This document shows positions 1-11,384 of a stretch of 64,000 nucleotides of DNA, in pieces. Source of the stretch: Codonopsis lanceolata. Lineage: Eukaryota; Streptophyta; Magnoliopsida; Asterales; Campanulaceae. Location: the NCBI GenBank assembly GCA_013146195.2, contig CM028382.1:61607596-61671595 (forward strand), written 5' to 3'. The notes beneath the pieces were generated by a model that searched no databases, was not told where the DNA came from, and was given only the letters and a program-made list of their open reading frames with translations. Each line of letters starts with the position of its first letter. Positions within the stretch are counted from its first letter, which is position 1. Both the position numbers and the translations under genes were made by a program.

Positions 1-1473
1 AATTGGTAGGAATCCCCCTTAGCCTTTTCGATCTTCTTACCTTATGGTTACCAATTGAGGGAAATAATGTCAAATCCCCATGATCCTCAACAATAATGAC
101 ATTCTCTGGGTCCTGGAAGGATAGCAAAGAAATGGGCCGACATAGACACGATATCTACAATTTCGAGAGCAGTAGATGGTTCAGCCATGGAACCTTTTGG
201 CGATGAAGCTTCGAATCAGGGGGAGAGGGTTTTAGATACTTCAGAGATGAAGCACTAGAAGCCATTTTCAGGATATAGGGTTTTAGGAGACGGAAGAGGG
301 GTTACAGTTTCAACCCTATAAAAAAAATCTTCCAACCACGCTAGTAATCTGCAAATGCCCGTTAGCATATAGGAATTCCAAGAGACCAAATAAAGAATGA
401 GATATTGTGTTAGATTTTTGAAAGGGAATTTTATTGATAAAACAACCACAAGTCCTTAAAAAAAATGCAATGTGAGCATAAAATCAAGTATTGACACATG
501 GCAAGCACATTTTGGGGAATAAGTAGTCTCTTTTACAAAAATCATTTAGAATTTCTCAAATAAATTAATCCAAGATTTTTAGAAAACAAAATTAAGTGAA
601 ACCCAAATATTGATCAAACCCTTGCAACACTTTAGCAGCCCATATCCAAAATCAATCTTATAAATTCACACAAAGATTAGACCTCCACTTAATACTTTTC
701 AACCTGGAGATATCTGGAAATTGATTTGCACATATTTTTTTAGGATATAAAAAATTCACCAAGCTGATATAATCAATGCATGTCCTAAAATTTATGCCTA
801 AAAACATGTTAACTAGAGGCTAGGCAAAAGAATAAGGATGTAGTTCCTGATGCAGTTGCATTGGGAGGTACATTCAACAACAGTTGAATTTTGTGCAATT
901 TTACATCTTTTCTTTTCTCAATCACACTTCTCTCCCAAGATCAAAATTTTTCTCATAACAAATTCCATAGGTACTTTATTTCCCTAGGACTATAGCTCTA
1001 TTTTATTTCAAGCTATACAAACATGCCTCTAGGAAGCTTTCACACTATTACCAAGGGTGGCCAATTTGCACAAGATCAACCTATGAAATCCAAAGATTCA
1101 TAGTTCCAAGAGAGAATAACTACAAACCTTGTTCATATATATATGTAGCTCTTTTCCTTTAGGTAGCTTTCACACTCTTCCAAGGGTATTCATTTTTCTC
1201 ATGATCAACCCATGAGAACCAAGGTTCTATAGTACCAAGATAAGATGCTACAACCCTTGTACTTTAGGTAGCTCTTTCCTTTGTGAACTTCAAATTTGCT
1301 CAAGAAATGGGAGAGAAAGTGAGAATCATAAACCAAAGTCACAACTGGATTAGAATGTAATTCCCAAGCAACAACACAAGGCACAAACATATGAATCAAT
1401 TGATCTAGAGTGCCCCCTAAAGACAAAATGTAAGGAGGCCTATTAATTTTTTTAATAATAACTAATTGTAAAA
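1..1473 (-). other. 3' non-pol region of the SIRE-like element, possible ORF3 start
   Basis: This stretch follows the RNase H stop. It contains repeated short blocks in which a GGGTTGATC-like and an AAGCTACC-like motif recur (around 1020-1300). The same blocks follow RNase H in the SIRE fragment at 24.3-24.8 kb, which supports assignment to the same lineage. An ATG at 267-265 on the minus strand opens a short frame (M-A-S-S-A-S-S-L-K) that breaks after about 35 codons; it sits where SIRE elements carry an envelope-like ORF3, but I cannot show homology. A runt frame at 255-449 is not convincing. Nothing else gene-like was found. Confidence 0.4.
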
Positions 1474-1990
1474 TCACATGACACACATACCAAGAGATTT
1501 ACTTAGCTTGGAAAATCTCTCAAAATCTAGACTTTTAGTAAATATATCGGCCAATTGTTTTTTTGTCCCAACATGTTCAATGCAAACAATCCCTTGCTCA
1601 ACCAAGTCTCTAATAAAGTGGTGTCTTATATCAATGTGTTTTGTTCGAGAATGTTGAACCAGATTTTTTGCTATACTGATTGCACTAGTGTTATCACAAT
1701 ATATGGTTAACACATCATTGTGTAGACCATAATCCTTAATCATCTGATTCATCCATAAAAGTTGTGTGCACCCACTACCAGCAACAATGTATTCAGATTC
1801 AGCTGTAGCTAGGGTAACACAATTCTGTGTTTTACTAAACCAAGAAATCAATTTATTTCCCAAGTAAAAATACCTACCAGATGTACTTCTCATGTCATCT
1901 ACATTACCTGCCCAATCAGCATCACTAAAACCATCTAAATTGGTATTAGTTTGTTTTGTGTACCACAAACCCACATTAGTTGTGTCTCTA
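1474..1990 (-). pseudogene. copia RNase H domain (SIRE-like)
   Basis: The frame encodes a copia RNase H of about 166 residues. Visible motifs are S-D-A-D-W-A-G near the start, S-T-S-G-R-Y-F-Y-L-G, the A-E-S-E-Y active-site region, Y-C-D-N-T-S-A, and the terminal L-A-D-I-F-T-K-S-L. This enzyme degrades the RNA strand of the RNA:DNA hybrid during reverse transcription. It is the best preserved part of this copy. The frame ends in C-V-M followed by a stop, just as the SIRE copy at 23.7-24.3 kb ends in C-V-I and stop. The junction with the upstream RT is broken by frameshifts. Confidence 0.85.
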
Positions 1991-1995
1991 ACATA

Positions 1996-2990
1996 TCAAA
2001 TGATACATTTGACAACTTTTAAATGAGTAACATTTGGGTTTGCTTGATATCTAGCACACAAACACACACAAAACATAATATCAGGACGTATGGCAGTCAA
2101 ATACAACAAACTTAATATCATGCTTTTATATAAAGTGTGATCCACACTTTTATAATCCTCATCTTTGGATAATTTGTTGTATGACCCCATTGGAGTTTTC
2201 TTTTCTTCCTATTCTCAAGTCCGAATTTCTTCACCAAATTAATAGCATACTTGGTTTGAGAAATGAACATCCCTTCAGTCATTTGTTTCACTTGAATAGC
2301 AAGAAAATAACTCAACTCTCCTACCATGCTCATTTCAAAAGATGATGTCATGCAGTGTACAAACTCTTTTTCCAAAGATTTGGAAGTGGACCCAAACACA
2401 ATGTCATCAACATAGATTTGTGCAATCGAAATGTGTTTGTCTTTTCTTTGAATAAACAATGTTTTGTCCACTTCATCCCGTTTGAAACCACTTTTTAAAA
2501 GATGGTCTGTAAGTCTCCTATACCAAGCTCTAGGGGCTTGTTTGAGACTATACAATGCCTTTTTCAATTTGAAAACATGGGTTGGTTTGTGGTGTTCCTC
2601 AAATCCTTTAGGTTGTTAAACAAAAACTTCCTCTTTTAAAATACCATTCAAGAAAGTACTTTTCACATCCATTTATTGAAGAGTAATATCTAGAAAACAT
2701 GCAATAGCAAGGAAAAGACATATGGACTCAATGCGGGCCACAGGTGCAAAAGTTTCATCAAAATCTACCCCCTCAACCCGTGTGTACCCTTGAGCCACAA
2801 GTCTTGCCTTGTTTCTAATTGTCTCTCCCACCTCATTCGATTTGTTTTTGAAAATCCATTTTGTTCCAATAACATTCACACAGGTGGGTCTATTCATAAG
2901 AAACCAAACATCATTTTTTGAAAACTGATCAAGCTCTTCTTGCATAACATTGATCCAACGTTCATCTTTCAAAGCTACACTCACATTTTT
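1996..2990 (-). pseudogene. copia reverse transcriptase (SIRE-like), frameshifted
   Basis: Three overlapping minus-strand frames together cover the reverse transcriptase. The N-terminal part (2984 to 2673) has W-I-N-V-M-Q-E-E-L, then G-T-K-W-I-F-K-N-K, A-R-L-V-A-Q-G-Y and F-A-P-V-A-R. The central part (2567 to 2118) has A-L-Y-S-L-K-Q-A-P-R-A-W-Y and the catalytic Y-V-D-D box, followed by M-S-M-V-G-E-L. A third frame holds R-P-D-I-M-F-C-V-C, the start of the connection to RNase H. At least two frameshifts separate these frames. Catalytic aspartates are present but the protein cannot be made as one chain. Confidence 0.85.
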
Positions 2991-3353
2991 TTTTGTTCAA
3001 TCAGAGACACATAGCAAGAAGCATGAAACTATTCATATTCAAGAGAGGATAGACAAGCTAATTTTCCATAGTCAACCTTACATTTCTTCCTTGTACGCAT
3101 GCCATCATGAACATTACCTATCACTTAAGAGGTTGGATGGAATTTCTATATACAGATGGGAATGTCCTGGCTTCTATCAGTCACACTGGAATCAGTTCCA
3201 GACTGTACAGTTTCAACATCTCCTAAAGTTTTGACCAATGCATCTTCCAATGCAGCTGCTTCCGTATTTTCTGAGATCCTTAAATTTTTCAACTTCTGGA
3301 ATTTGTGTGACTGGAATGGTGGCTGAATGTTCACCTTCTGCAGGTTCTGAATC

Positions 3354-4521
3354 TTATTGAGTTGTTTCAAGATCACCAAAATCAAGTAAACCTGAAACAT
3401 CATTCTCAACAATTTTGTGGCCAAGATCTGTTAGGTCCTTAAATACAATATTCATGGACTCCATAATAGTTTTTTTTTCTAAGATTAAACACCCTCTATG
3501 CATGACTAGTGGAGTACCCCATGAAAATACACTTGTAACTCCTTGAATCAAATTTAGATAGATGATCCCTATCATTAAGCAAGTAACACACACACACCCA
3601 AAGACATGAAAGTATTTCAAAGTGGGTTTCTTTCCTAGCAAAATTTCATAGGGAGTCATGACTACCTCAAGTAAACCCTATTACCAATATGAAAAGTTGT
3701 ATTTAAGGCTTCAACCCAAAGTCTTTTTGACAAGTTTTTTGAACTTAACATGACCCTAGCCATCTCTTGCACTATATGATTCTTTCTCTCAGCCACTCCA
3801 TTTTGTTGTGGAGTTTTGGAGCAGAAAATTCATGTGTTATTCCATTAGCATCACAATAGTCTGAAAATGAGGAATTTTCATATTCCGTGCCATGATCTGA
3901 TCTAATTCTAATGAGCTTTAGACCATATAAGTTCATAACACGAGCAGACCAAGCTTTAAAAGCCTCAAAAGTGTCAGATTTTTCTCTTAAGAAAACAACC
4001 CAAGTGTATCTAGAAAAGTCATCAACACACACGAAGATATGCCTTTTCTTACCAAGACTTTCTACCTCAATAAGACCCATGAGGTCAATACGAATCATCT
4101 CAAGACATCTAGTTGTGGAGCAATGCTGAATGACAAGATGGGATGCCTTGGTTTGCTTACCCTTTTGACATAGTCCATACACCTTTGTGTAATTTTTGTT
4201 TAAACTAGAAAATCCTTTCACAGCCTCATGTTTCACAAGCTCATGAAGCTTACGATAGCTCATATGCACTAAATTTTGATGCCATAACTCATTGACATTA
4301 TCACTATGACAAATTTGCACATTGTTGTACATATAACAATTGTTTGAAGGTCTTGTACCAATCAATAAGCATTTGTTCGCCTTATCAAAAGAATCACAAG
4401 AATTTTTATCAAAACGTACATGAAGATCACCATCATAAAGTTGACTTATGCTTATGAGATTGGTCTTAAGCCCTTTAACATGGTAGACATTTTTGAGCTT
4501 AGGTAAACCATCCACATTCAA
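3354..4521 (-). pseudogene. copia integrase with GAG-pre-integrase domain, frameshifted
   Basis: The 249-codon frame at 4521-3772 starts with the sequence after the protease (K-L-K-N-V-Y-H-V-K-G-L-K-T-N-L) and runs through the GAG-pre-integrase zinc region (L-W-H near the middle). There C-G-P-C of the family is changed to Y-G-L-C, so one zinc ligand is lost. The integrase core shows I-D-L-M-G and R-S-D-H-G-T-E-Y. A one-base frameshift near 3830 moves the segment with the third catalytic residue into another frame, where P-Q-Q-N-G-V-A-E-R can still be read. A downstream frame (3659 to 3354) starts M-T-P-Y-E-I-L-L-G-K-K-P, the usual integrase C-terminal motif. Integration function is lost. Confidence 0.85.
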
Positions 4522-5850
4522 GGTATACCTTTCCCAACTATTTTGCCTTTTGCACCACCTCCATAAGTCACTGATCTTCCATTGATGTTCACATAATCCT
4601 CCAAGTTCTCAATAGAACCTGTCATATGCCGTGAACATCCACTATCAAATCACCAAGATCCAATAATGTATGATTTTAAAGAAGTAAAGGTTACATTGCA
4701 ACATTTTGAATAAGATAGAGGAGCTCCTGGATAGATATCGAAAGGTAAGAGTATGGTAGTCCTTTAGGAACCCAAGCTTTTCTGAACTTCTTTGACTGAT
4801 GCAGCTTCTGATATTGCATCTGGTTGCGGGTCAGGTAGGCTTGTCTAACTTCTTCAGTACAATCTGCCCTTTTTTGGTAGCAGAATGGCTGAATGTGTCC
4901 AAGTTTATGGCAGTAGTGACACACAAAATTTCTCTTCCTATGTTTAGGGTTTTCAATGATGTTGGTGTTTTTGAAGGCATATGAAGGTTGTTTTGGTTTT
5001 TGAAGGCATATGAAGGTTGTTTTGGTTCAAAGGAAGATGATGAGGTTCCTTCACCTTCCTTGACAAAGGTTTTTGGCTTAAACCCAAGTCCAGATTTGCC
5101 ATTATGTCCAACCTTCAACATCTCATCAAGTTTGAGTTTACCTGAATTCCATTTAGTCACAGTTTCATTGGCTTTGTCAATCTTTCCTTTCAAAGATTCT
5201 AGCTCAATATCCTTCTTTGTGAGCAAACACTCTAACCTTGCAATGCACTTCTTTTGATTTTCATTCTCCTTCTCGAGTGCTTCATTTGTTTTTGCAAGAA
5301 CCTTGACTTGGGAAGCTCTTTTCTCCGAATCATTGTATAATTCCTTGTAGGCTTCCATTAGTTCTAACTCTTCTGTACATTCTACTTCTGGAGCATCTTC
5401 AGCTATGGAAGAATTAAAACAGAGAGAATCATCCCAACTTATGTCTGGTGCAGCTTCTGATGCAGCTGCATTGCGAGCTTCACCATACGAAACACCAATA
5501 GAAACATTATCAGCAGGAACACATGCTGCACTACCAGCTGAAACTCTACGAGTAAAAACTCTTGCTGCAACACAAGCTGATATATTATGAGCAAGAGCAC
5601 CATCTGTAATACCAGCTGAAACACCTTCAGCAGGAACACCCGCTGTAACACCAGCAGGAACACTTTCAATAGGAACACCTGTTGCAACACCAAATGAACC
5701 ACTATCACTAGAAACATGCATCATCAGCTGAACCATTATTAGTAGGAACACCTGTTGCATCATCAGCTGAACTATTATCAGGAACAATCTGTAAAGATTA
5801 CATTGCTGTAAAAGTAACATGATTATCAAAATCTTCATCATCACTATCAC
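4522..5850 (-). pseudogene. SIRE-like gag and protease region, frameshifted
   Basis: A 339-codon frame (5850 to 4831) holds a low-complexity Ala/Gly/Val/Ser region of imperfect 15-residue repeats, then a long charged coiled coil, then K-S-G-L-G-F, the usual end of the SIRE gag coiled-coil region. After a frameshift, a CCHC zinc knuckle appears at about 4920-4880 (C-H-Y-C, then H and C at the right spacing). The protease motif D-S-G-C-S-R-H-M-T-G is readable near 4640, but in a broken frame. Gag would form the particle and the knuckle would bind RNA. The N-terminal half of gag is missing. The Ala/Gly repeat is not a normal SIRE gag feature in my knowledge. Confidence 0.75.
5500..5785. repeat. 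45-bp coding minisatellite in gag
   Basis: About six degenerate tandem units of 45 bp (or multiples) encode V-P-A-(D/E)-x-V-S-A-G-(V/I)-x-(A/D)-G type repeats on the minus strand. Plus-strand units contain GCAGGAACACC and CCAGCTGAAAC. The upstream end (5720-5785) has shorter, more decayed units. Confidence 0.7.
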
Positions 5851-5879
5851 TCAAAGTTGCAGAGAAATTCAAACTGGTG

Positions 5880-6815
5880 TCACTCCAAATTGGTTTTCAA
5901 GATTGAGTGAGATATCAAAGGCAATGGAGACACCAGAGAGTAAGAGTCCTAAGAAAAGACAAAAACAAAGTCAAGCTCAAAAAAGGAGGCAAAGGAGAAG
6001 AAAGATGAATCTGATGCACAGGATGAAACTACTGAAGTTGTTGCAGAAGAAAATAAAGAAACTGTAGAAATTGGAATGGAGGATGCCCAGGACAGTGAGG
6101 ATCTTGGCGAAGGAGAGGCTATTACTATGCTTGGACATAAAGATGATGTAAAGGACATAAAGATTATGTAAAGGACACAAAAGAGAAAACTTATGAAGGG
6201 GTAGCTACAAAAGAAGTTCCTGATAAAGATGAGGTGAAGGAGACCATGGAAACTATAGACGAGACAATGACTAAGTAACCAAAAAATCAAGAGACTTTTG
6301 ATGTAAAGGAAGAAGTTGCTGCCATAGACTCATTGCCATTGCCAGATACCGAGGGAACAAACAAAGACAAGATGGTTATAGAGGAAGTTATTGTTGATAA
6401 CAATGATGTGAAAAACTCTACAGGAAACATTGACAAGATAGAAGTTGGGAATTGAAATAAGAGAAACAAGAAATTGAAAATATATCCCTACCAATGCCAG
6501 GGCTCGAGGAGGGTAGCACGGAACATGAGAATAAATCATTTACAACACTAGGTTTCAAGGAAGATAACAAGGAAACAAAGAAAGAGCCTATGCTGACTGA
6601 ACCCGCAACAAGTGAGCAAGACACCAAAAGCATACATGAAGTTCCTGAAGTTGCAGTAGATACACACCAGGATGGTGATGCTAAAGCAGGTCAAGAGGAC
6701 CATCACAAAGAAAAGATTGCCAAAGAAGGGAACCAAGTAGAAGAAGATAAAGAGGAGACCGATGGTCCATCAATCTCATTTTCAATACTTAGGATGTTAT
6801 CTCTTTACTGCTAAA
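5880..6815 (+). pseudogene. fragment of a highly charged Lys/Glu-rich protein gene
   Basis: Plus-strand translation gives long runs of Lys, Glu and Asp in shifting frames: S-P-K-K-R-Q-K-Q near 5950, V-K-E-T-M-E-T near 6240, and a 106-codon open frame at 6494-6814 that is strongly acidic (many E-E, E-D, K-E pairs, H-H-K-E-K). Frames are broken by stops and shifts at least four times. The bias suggests former coding sequence of one disordered protein. I do not recognise the family. It borders the truncated SIRE gag and may be a host gene fragment or a fragment carried by a transposon. Confidence 0.4.
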
Positions 6816-7057
6816 AGCTCACTACATTTTCTTTGACCCACTCATAATTTAGAGCAATTAAATATATGTAACCCTCATTTATTATAGATAATAACTTTCC
6901 AAAAGTAAATACTAAACACAATTTTTAAGTTAAAGTATATAACTTCAGTTACACCTTTCCAACTAATAGTACTTAATTTAGTATAGCTCAACAATCAAGT
7001 TAAAGAAATGTTCAATAAAGAGATCAGATATTTAAAAAAAAAAAAAAAAAAGATCCA
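6816..7057. other. AT-rich sequence, nothing recognised
   Basis: AT-rich sequence ending in a run of A's at about 7033-7050. No gene or repeat was recognised. The A-run directly precedes the SINE-like sequence and may belong to it or to another retroposon in the same orientation. Confidence 0.4.
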
Positions 7058-7201
7058 GATTGCAATGACCTTGGCGCAACAGTAAGGTTGCATTATTTTT
7101 CCTGGAAGGTCAAGGCAACAAAAACAAAAGTTATGCGTGGATGGTAGGCTTGTGTTCATTAGACCCTTCCCAGGTGCCCACAACGGCGGGAACCACATAC
7201 A
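7058..7201 (+). mobile_element. Au-type SINE, internally deleted
   Basis: The sequence GACCTTGGCGCAACAGTAAG is the box A region of the widespread plant Au SINE. The 3' part (CATTAGACCCTTCCC, then GGCGGGAACC) matches the characteristic Au tail region with its cluster of C's and the GCGGGAGC-like block. The box B region, normally a GGTTCGA-like motif after GGTCA, is missing, so an internal deletion of some 30-60 bp is inferred. Au SINEs are transcribed by RNA polymerase III and mobilised by LINE enzymes. Without box B this copy would be inactive. Confidence 0.7.
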
Positions 7202-8860
7202 CTAGACGAGTAGATTAAACTAGTGGAGTAACAAGATAATATTCATGCTTAAATTAAAAAGATCAAATAGCTGCCAAGTGTAAGGCACTTCAACTTTGGT
7301 TCCTCTGCTCTCTTCCAAACAACATATTTTTAAGCTATGATCTAGGTGATGCCGAACGGAAGAGGAACTCCAATGGAATTGGCATCGAGTTTGTGAGCTT
7401 TGTGACTTCTACCGATCCCTACCAATGATGATTTAATGTAAATAGTTTTCTTTAAGTACATGAGACTTACCCGAATTGTTGGACGTCCTACGTTGGATGA
7501 TGAGTGGCCCAATTGACGTTGAGAAGATACATCAAAAGCTTCTTTGATGCTGCCTCTTTCATTTTGGCTAGGTTATTGGGCTTTCTTCAGTGATCACTTC
7601 ATAAGATGCATAGATGCCTCCAACAGTAGTACAACATGGAAACCCAGATTTTTGTTTTAAAGTTTCAAGCCAGATATGGTCAAGGAGGATGGGGGAGGTT
7701 CAAAACAGACATCACCAAAACATTAGGCTTCTATTCTGATTTCATCCTACTCAAAGTGAAGAAAGAATTATGGCACTTCCATGTCACAAGAAAACAAGTA
7801 GTAGAACTTAAGTCCACGATGTCCTTTAAAGAGGGAAAATATTTCCAGCATGATTAACAATTATCCACTTGCAGAAGATGATAAGGATTATGGTTCATAC
7901 CCATGTGACATATTTTGAAAGGAGTGACATGGTTTTGATATCCAATTTCATCTGATCTTCTAACCCAGGATATTGCACCCGCACTTCACACATGAGATAT
8001 CATTCTTTAATGTTGTATCTACCTATTCAAGTAGCTAGGTAACATAAGTGAACAAAAGAATGAAGCAACACGCCATGTGTGGACCTTGGGAAAAAACAAA
8101 CAAACTTATGTGTGGATGCAGATCAGAGCTTGTAGTACAAGTAATGCTAATCTTAACAGTGAGATGACCACTCAAGGTATAAATGTTGATAAATCAAAAG
8201 ACCGATTGTTGCATACAAGGATCCAGCCACAATTAGTAATGAGAGTGATGCTTATTCTGATTCTCAAATTTAGGAGGAGCATTTATAAATACAAAAAACC
8301 CGAATTTTTCTGTATCCCATTGAGATTGACCGATATGCATGGCTTCACCAAGCATGCAAAGACTGTCAACGTAAATTAAGCAAGTCCACAAAAAAGAAGT
8401 GCATGAAATTATTTAGTGGAATTGAAACAGACCCTCATCATACATAATGTATACTTCATTCAGAAAAATTAAAGAGAGAAGGTGAAGGTGCAGAATCTTG
8501 TAATGCACAAGAATCTTTATTGTTAAAATGATTTGTTTCACGATATTCAAATGAATTAATAACCCAATCTGGAAGAAGAATCTGCAAGGAACTTCAGAGA
8601 ACAACTTCATTGACAAGTAATCTGTAAACGAGGAACTTCAAGGGGGCAAACCCAAGTACAAATGAAATGACGCAGTGAAAACAAAGAGAAGCAAAACAGG
8701 CTAGACAAGTAAGCCCTCTAACCATGCCGCGACTTAACAGCCCCCCCCCCCCCAAAACCAAAAAAAAAGGACTCACTGCAATAAATAACAAAAAGGTTCT
8801 TAAGGATTCTCGAAGAGTAGAGCATCAATTTTCGAAATGACAACAACATTACAGACCAAC
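7202..8860. other. unrecognised sequence with short open frames
   Basis: No gene could be assigned. A 73-codon plus-strand frame at 7636-7857 (contains G-Q-G-G-W-G-R-F and L-W-H-F-H-V) and a 100-codon frame at 8077-8379 look mildly coding but match nothing I recognise. Near 8320-8400 another frame reads Y-A-W-L-H-Q-A-C-K-D-C-Q-R-K, with a CxxC pair faintly reminiscent of replication protein A zinc regions; this is too weak to call. A run of C's followed by A's lies at 8740-8768. The segment probably includes introns of the ABC1K relic or captured fragments. Confidence 0.3.
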
Positions 8861-8947
8861 CTTAACTGCTACTTCTTGGTGATCTTTCAATAGGGCACGA
8901 TGTACTTGAGCAATAGATGCTGCAGCAATAGGTTGTTCATCAAAAGA
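8861..8947 (-). pseudogene. ABC1K (aarF-domain) kinase exon, conserved Ala-rich loop
   Basis: On the minus strand these 87 bases encode S-F-D-E-Q-P-I-A-A-A-S-I-A-Q-V-H-R-A, then L-L-K-D-H-Q-E-V-A-V-K. This is the signature of the ABC1/ADCK/UbiB family: the A-A-A-S-I-A-Q-V-H loop replaces the glycine-rich loop of ordinary kinases, and V-A-V-K holds the ATP-binding lysine. A GT splice donor follows (8860-8859). At the upstream edge the expected AG acceptor is not seen (a TG stands there), which suggests decay. Family members act in mitochondria or plastids in isoprenoid-quinone metabolism. It belongs with the exon at 14513-14637; the intermediate exon is missing. Confidence 0.8.
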
Positions 8948-9309
8948 CAAAAATATAATAGTCACAAGATAGATCCACATTAAGAAGAAATTAGGACCTT
9001 CCAAGCAGAAACGAGACTGAATTGTTTTAGTACATAGATTTTAAGGTCAGAAACTGCCAAGAGTAGCTTGAAAGAAAACTCATTAGTGGTCTACTACATG
9101 AAAATAAACATTTAAAACATAGTTATTGCATAAAAAGAAAAGAAGGGGGAGGGGAACAAAAACTTCCTCTTGCTTTGTTCACATAGGTCAAATCTAATAG
9201 TAGGGATGGTAAGGAAAGGAAAAAAAGCCAACTGTCATAAAAGCCACAGAAAGACAAACCATTAACCAACTCTAAGCTATAATATACAAGGATTCATGGC
9301 ATCTTTAAT
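8948..9309 (-). other. intron remnant of the ABC1K relic
   Basis: Purine-rich, A-rich sequence between the ABC1K exon and the CACTA-like element. No exon, repeat or RNA gene was seen. Its position between two exons of one gene identifies it as former intron. Confidence 0.5.
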
Positions 9310-10304
9310 ACTACAACAAAAATGAGTTTTCACAACATTTATTTCACAACGTTTTTTGAAATATGTTGTAATTGATCCATTTAACACAACATTCATAGAG
9401 AAAACGTTGTATATTACTTCCTTTTTACATTTTATTACAATGTTTTGCACAAAAACGTTGTTAAATCCTTTCACAATACCTAGCACAACGTTTTATAAAA
9501 AATGTTGTAAATCCAACCCACCAAAAAAAGGCACGGCATAATTTCCCCGTGCAATTGAATTTTTTTCCTAGCCGCTATATATTACACTAAAATAATGTCA
9601 GTAGGTCGTTTCTCTCTTTAGTCGATCTTTCGCTTTCTCTCAAGCTCTCTTCAATATTTTTCCTTTCTCTCAAGGTCTCTCTTCAATCTTCCGCATCAAT
9701 GAAATTTCTTACCAGAATACTATTTAAGCATGTCTTACGATGAAATTTCTTATACCAGATTATCTTTTTAATGAATACTCGTGAATGACTACCAGTGTTT
9801 GGTTCATCGCTTCATATTCATATCTTATGGGGTGTATGAACAATTAGGTGTTTGGGTTAGTGTTGCGATGTGATCGGCTACTGTAGGTGGGAGCAGAACT
9901 GGATGTATATTAAAAAAAATAACATTCACAACGTTTTTAAAAAACGTGGTTATATATCATTTACAATTTTTTTATAGAAACGTTGTCACATCACATTTTA
10001 CAACATTTTTTATCCAACGTTGTAATATCACTTTACAATGTTTTTAACTAAAACGTTGTCTTATATTTATTACAATGTTTTTAGAAAACGCTGTGCAATG
10101 ATTTTTACAACGTTTTAAAAATGTTGTCTAACAGTTTTCGAGAGAATATGGGAGGGAAAAAACAACGTTTTTGCATCGTTTTCAAAAACGTTGTGAAAGA
10201 AAATGACCTATTACAACACTGGATATAACAACGTTTCAGGAAATGTTGCGAACACTATTTTACAACGTTTTTAAAACATTGTAAAAGCCCTTTTTTGTTG
10301 TATT
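9310..10304. mobile_element. CACTA-like non-autonomous DNA transposon
   Basis: Ends are imperfect inverted repeats: left ACTACAACAAAAATGAG, right (reverse complement) AATACAACAAAAAAGGG, continuing for about 25 bp. A 3-bp duplication AAT flanks both ends (9307-9309, 10305-10307). Terminal ACTACAA(C) and 3-bp target duplications fit the CACTA (En/Spm) superfamily. Both subterminal zones (about 9330-9540 and 9920-10290) are packed with about a dozen palindromic copies of ACAACGTTTT...AAAACGTTGT, as expected of transposase-binding subterminal repeats. The core (9540-9920) has a TATATATT box, a CT-rich stretch and an ATG, so it may be a captured promoter and leader. No transposase is encoded. It lies in the ABC1K intron. 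Confidence 0.7.
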
Positions 10305-11384
10305 AATTTCCTTTTGTAATGCAGATAATGTTGTGGCGACCCGCCCCGGGCCCGAGATGGGACCGCGGGTCGGACCGCCCAAATAAGGAGGGAAACAAGT
10401 AGGCAATAAAACATACAAGGACTTAATTTTTAAAAACGACGTGACGCAACATTAGAGACGTAGCACGCCTCGGCACCAAAGGCCGGTATTTTTAAAACTT
10501 TTAAAACCTGATATAACAGTTAAACAATTTAAACCAAGTCATCGGCGACACTACATGCCGGAACCCAAGCTAACAGTTTAAAACAAGTACTAGATAAGAG
10601 CTAATAGGATGCTCAGCGGAAGACTTAAACAAGTGGAATAATAACAAGTTAACCAAAGCTCGGCTTACACAATGCCGGCACAAAAGGGTTACAAGTACTA
10701 CAAGTGGTATAACTACTAGTAGCTAACAAGAGTAAACAAACAAGTTCTATACAAATACCCAAGCATAGTCTAGATGACTTGCTTAAACCCGTCGTCCTTA
10801 CAAAACATGAACAAGAGGAAGAGAACATCTAAACCACCTCTTCAATATCGACGGCGAACCAAAAGGAGTACAAGGCACGAACACAGCGAGTCAACGAGCG
10901 TAACTTGCTAGGATCTAAAGCAGTAAAGGGGAAAGGGTAAGTCATAAAGACTCGTAAGCTATCAATCATGCATGTCATGGCAATATGCAACATACAAGGC
11001 AAGTTATAATCACATAAGCATAGAGAGCATATATCCAAGATGCACATTGTTTCACATAGGTGCGCATAATTAAATCACATAGGATAAGGATATATGAAGA
11101 GCCGGGCCGCTACGTAGTTCCTGCATACAAGCGTTATCTTGAGCGTGCATGTGTCAGATGCGTGTAGTACATCGACCTTCCGAGGGAATGCCCGGGATAG
11201 AACCAATGGTACTCGTATTGATGCAACAAGGGAACTACTTCCCCACTGTGGCCACAGTGGAGGCGTGTGTGAACAAGGACAGGATGCCAGCTGGACTCAT
11301 GCAATGCCAAGTAATGTATACTTAACAAAAATATCAAGTAGTGAATGAGGTCGACAAGAGCGATCTCGTTCATGACAAGTAAAT

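Larger units (their letters stand above)
1..5860 (-). mobile_element. SIRE-like Ty1/copia retrotransposon, decayed, LTRs not seen
   Basis: On the minus strand the order is gag (about 5850 to 4690), protease (about 4640), integrase (about 4520 to 3350), reverse transcriptase (about 2990 to 2000) and RNase H (about 1974 to 1474). This is the copia order. The gag has a coiled coil followed by a K-S-G-L-G-F motif, and RT contains M-S-M-V-G-E-L, both typical of the SIRE/Maximus lineage. Every domain has stops or frameshifts, so the copy is dead. Downstream of RNase H more than 1.4 kb of non-pol sequence runs to the window edge, as expected for SIRE elements with an extra 3' ORF. No LTR was recognised at either end; the 3' LTR is probably outside the window and the 5' end is truncated near 5860. 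Confidence 0.85.

Noticed and set aside
8290..8400. Replication protein A-like zinc region of a Helitron
   Set aside because: Only one CxxC pair with weak context; no helicase or Rep nearby.
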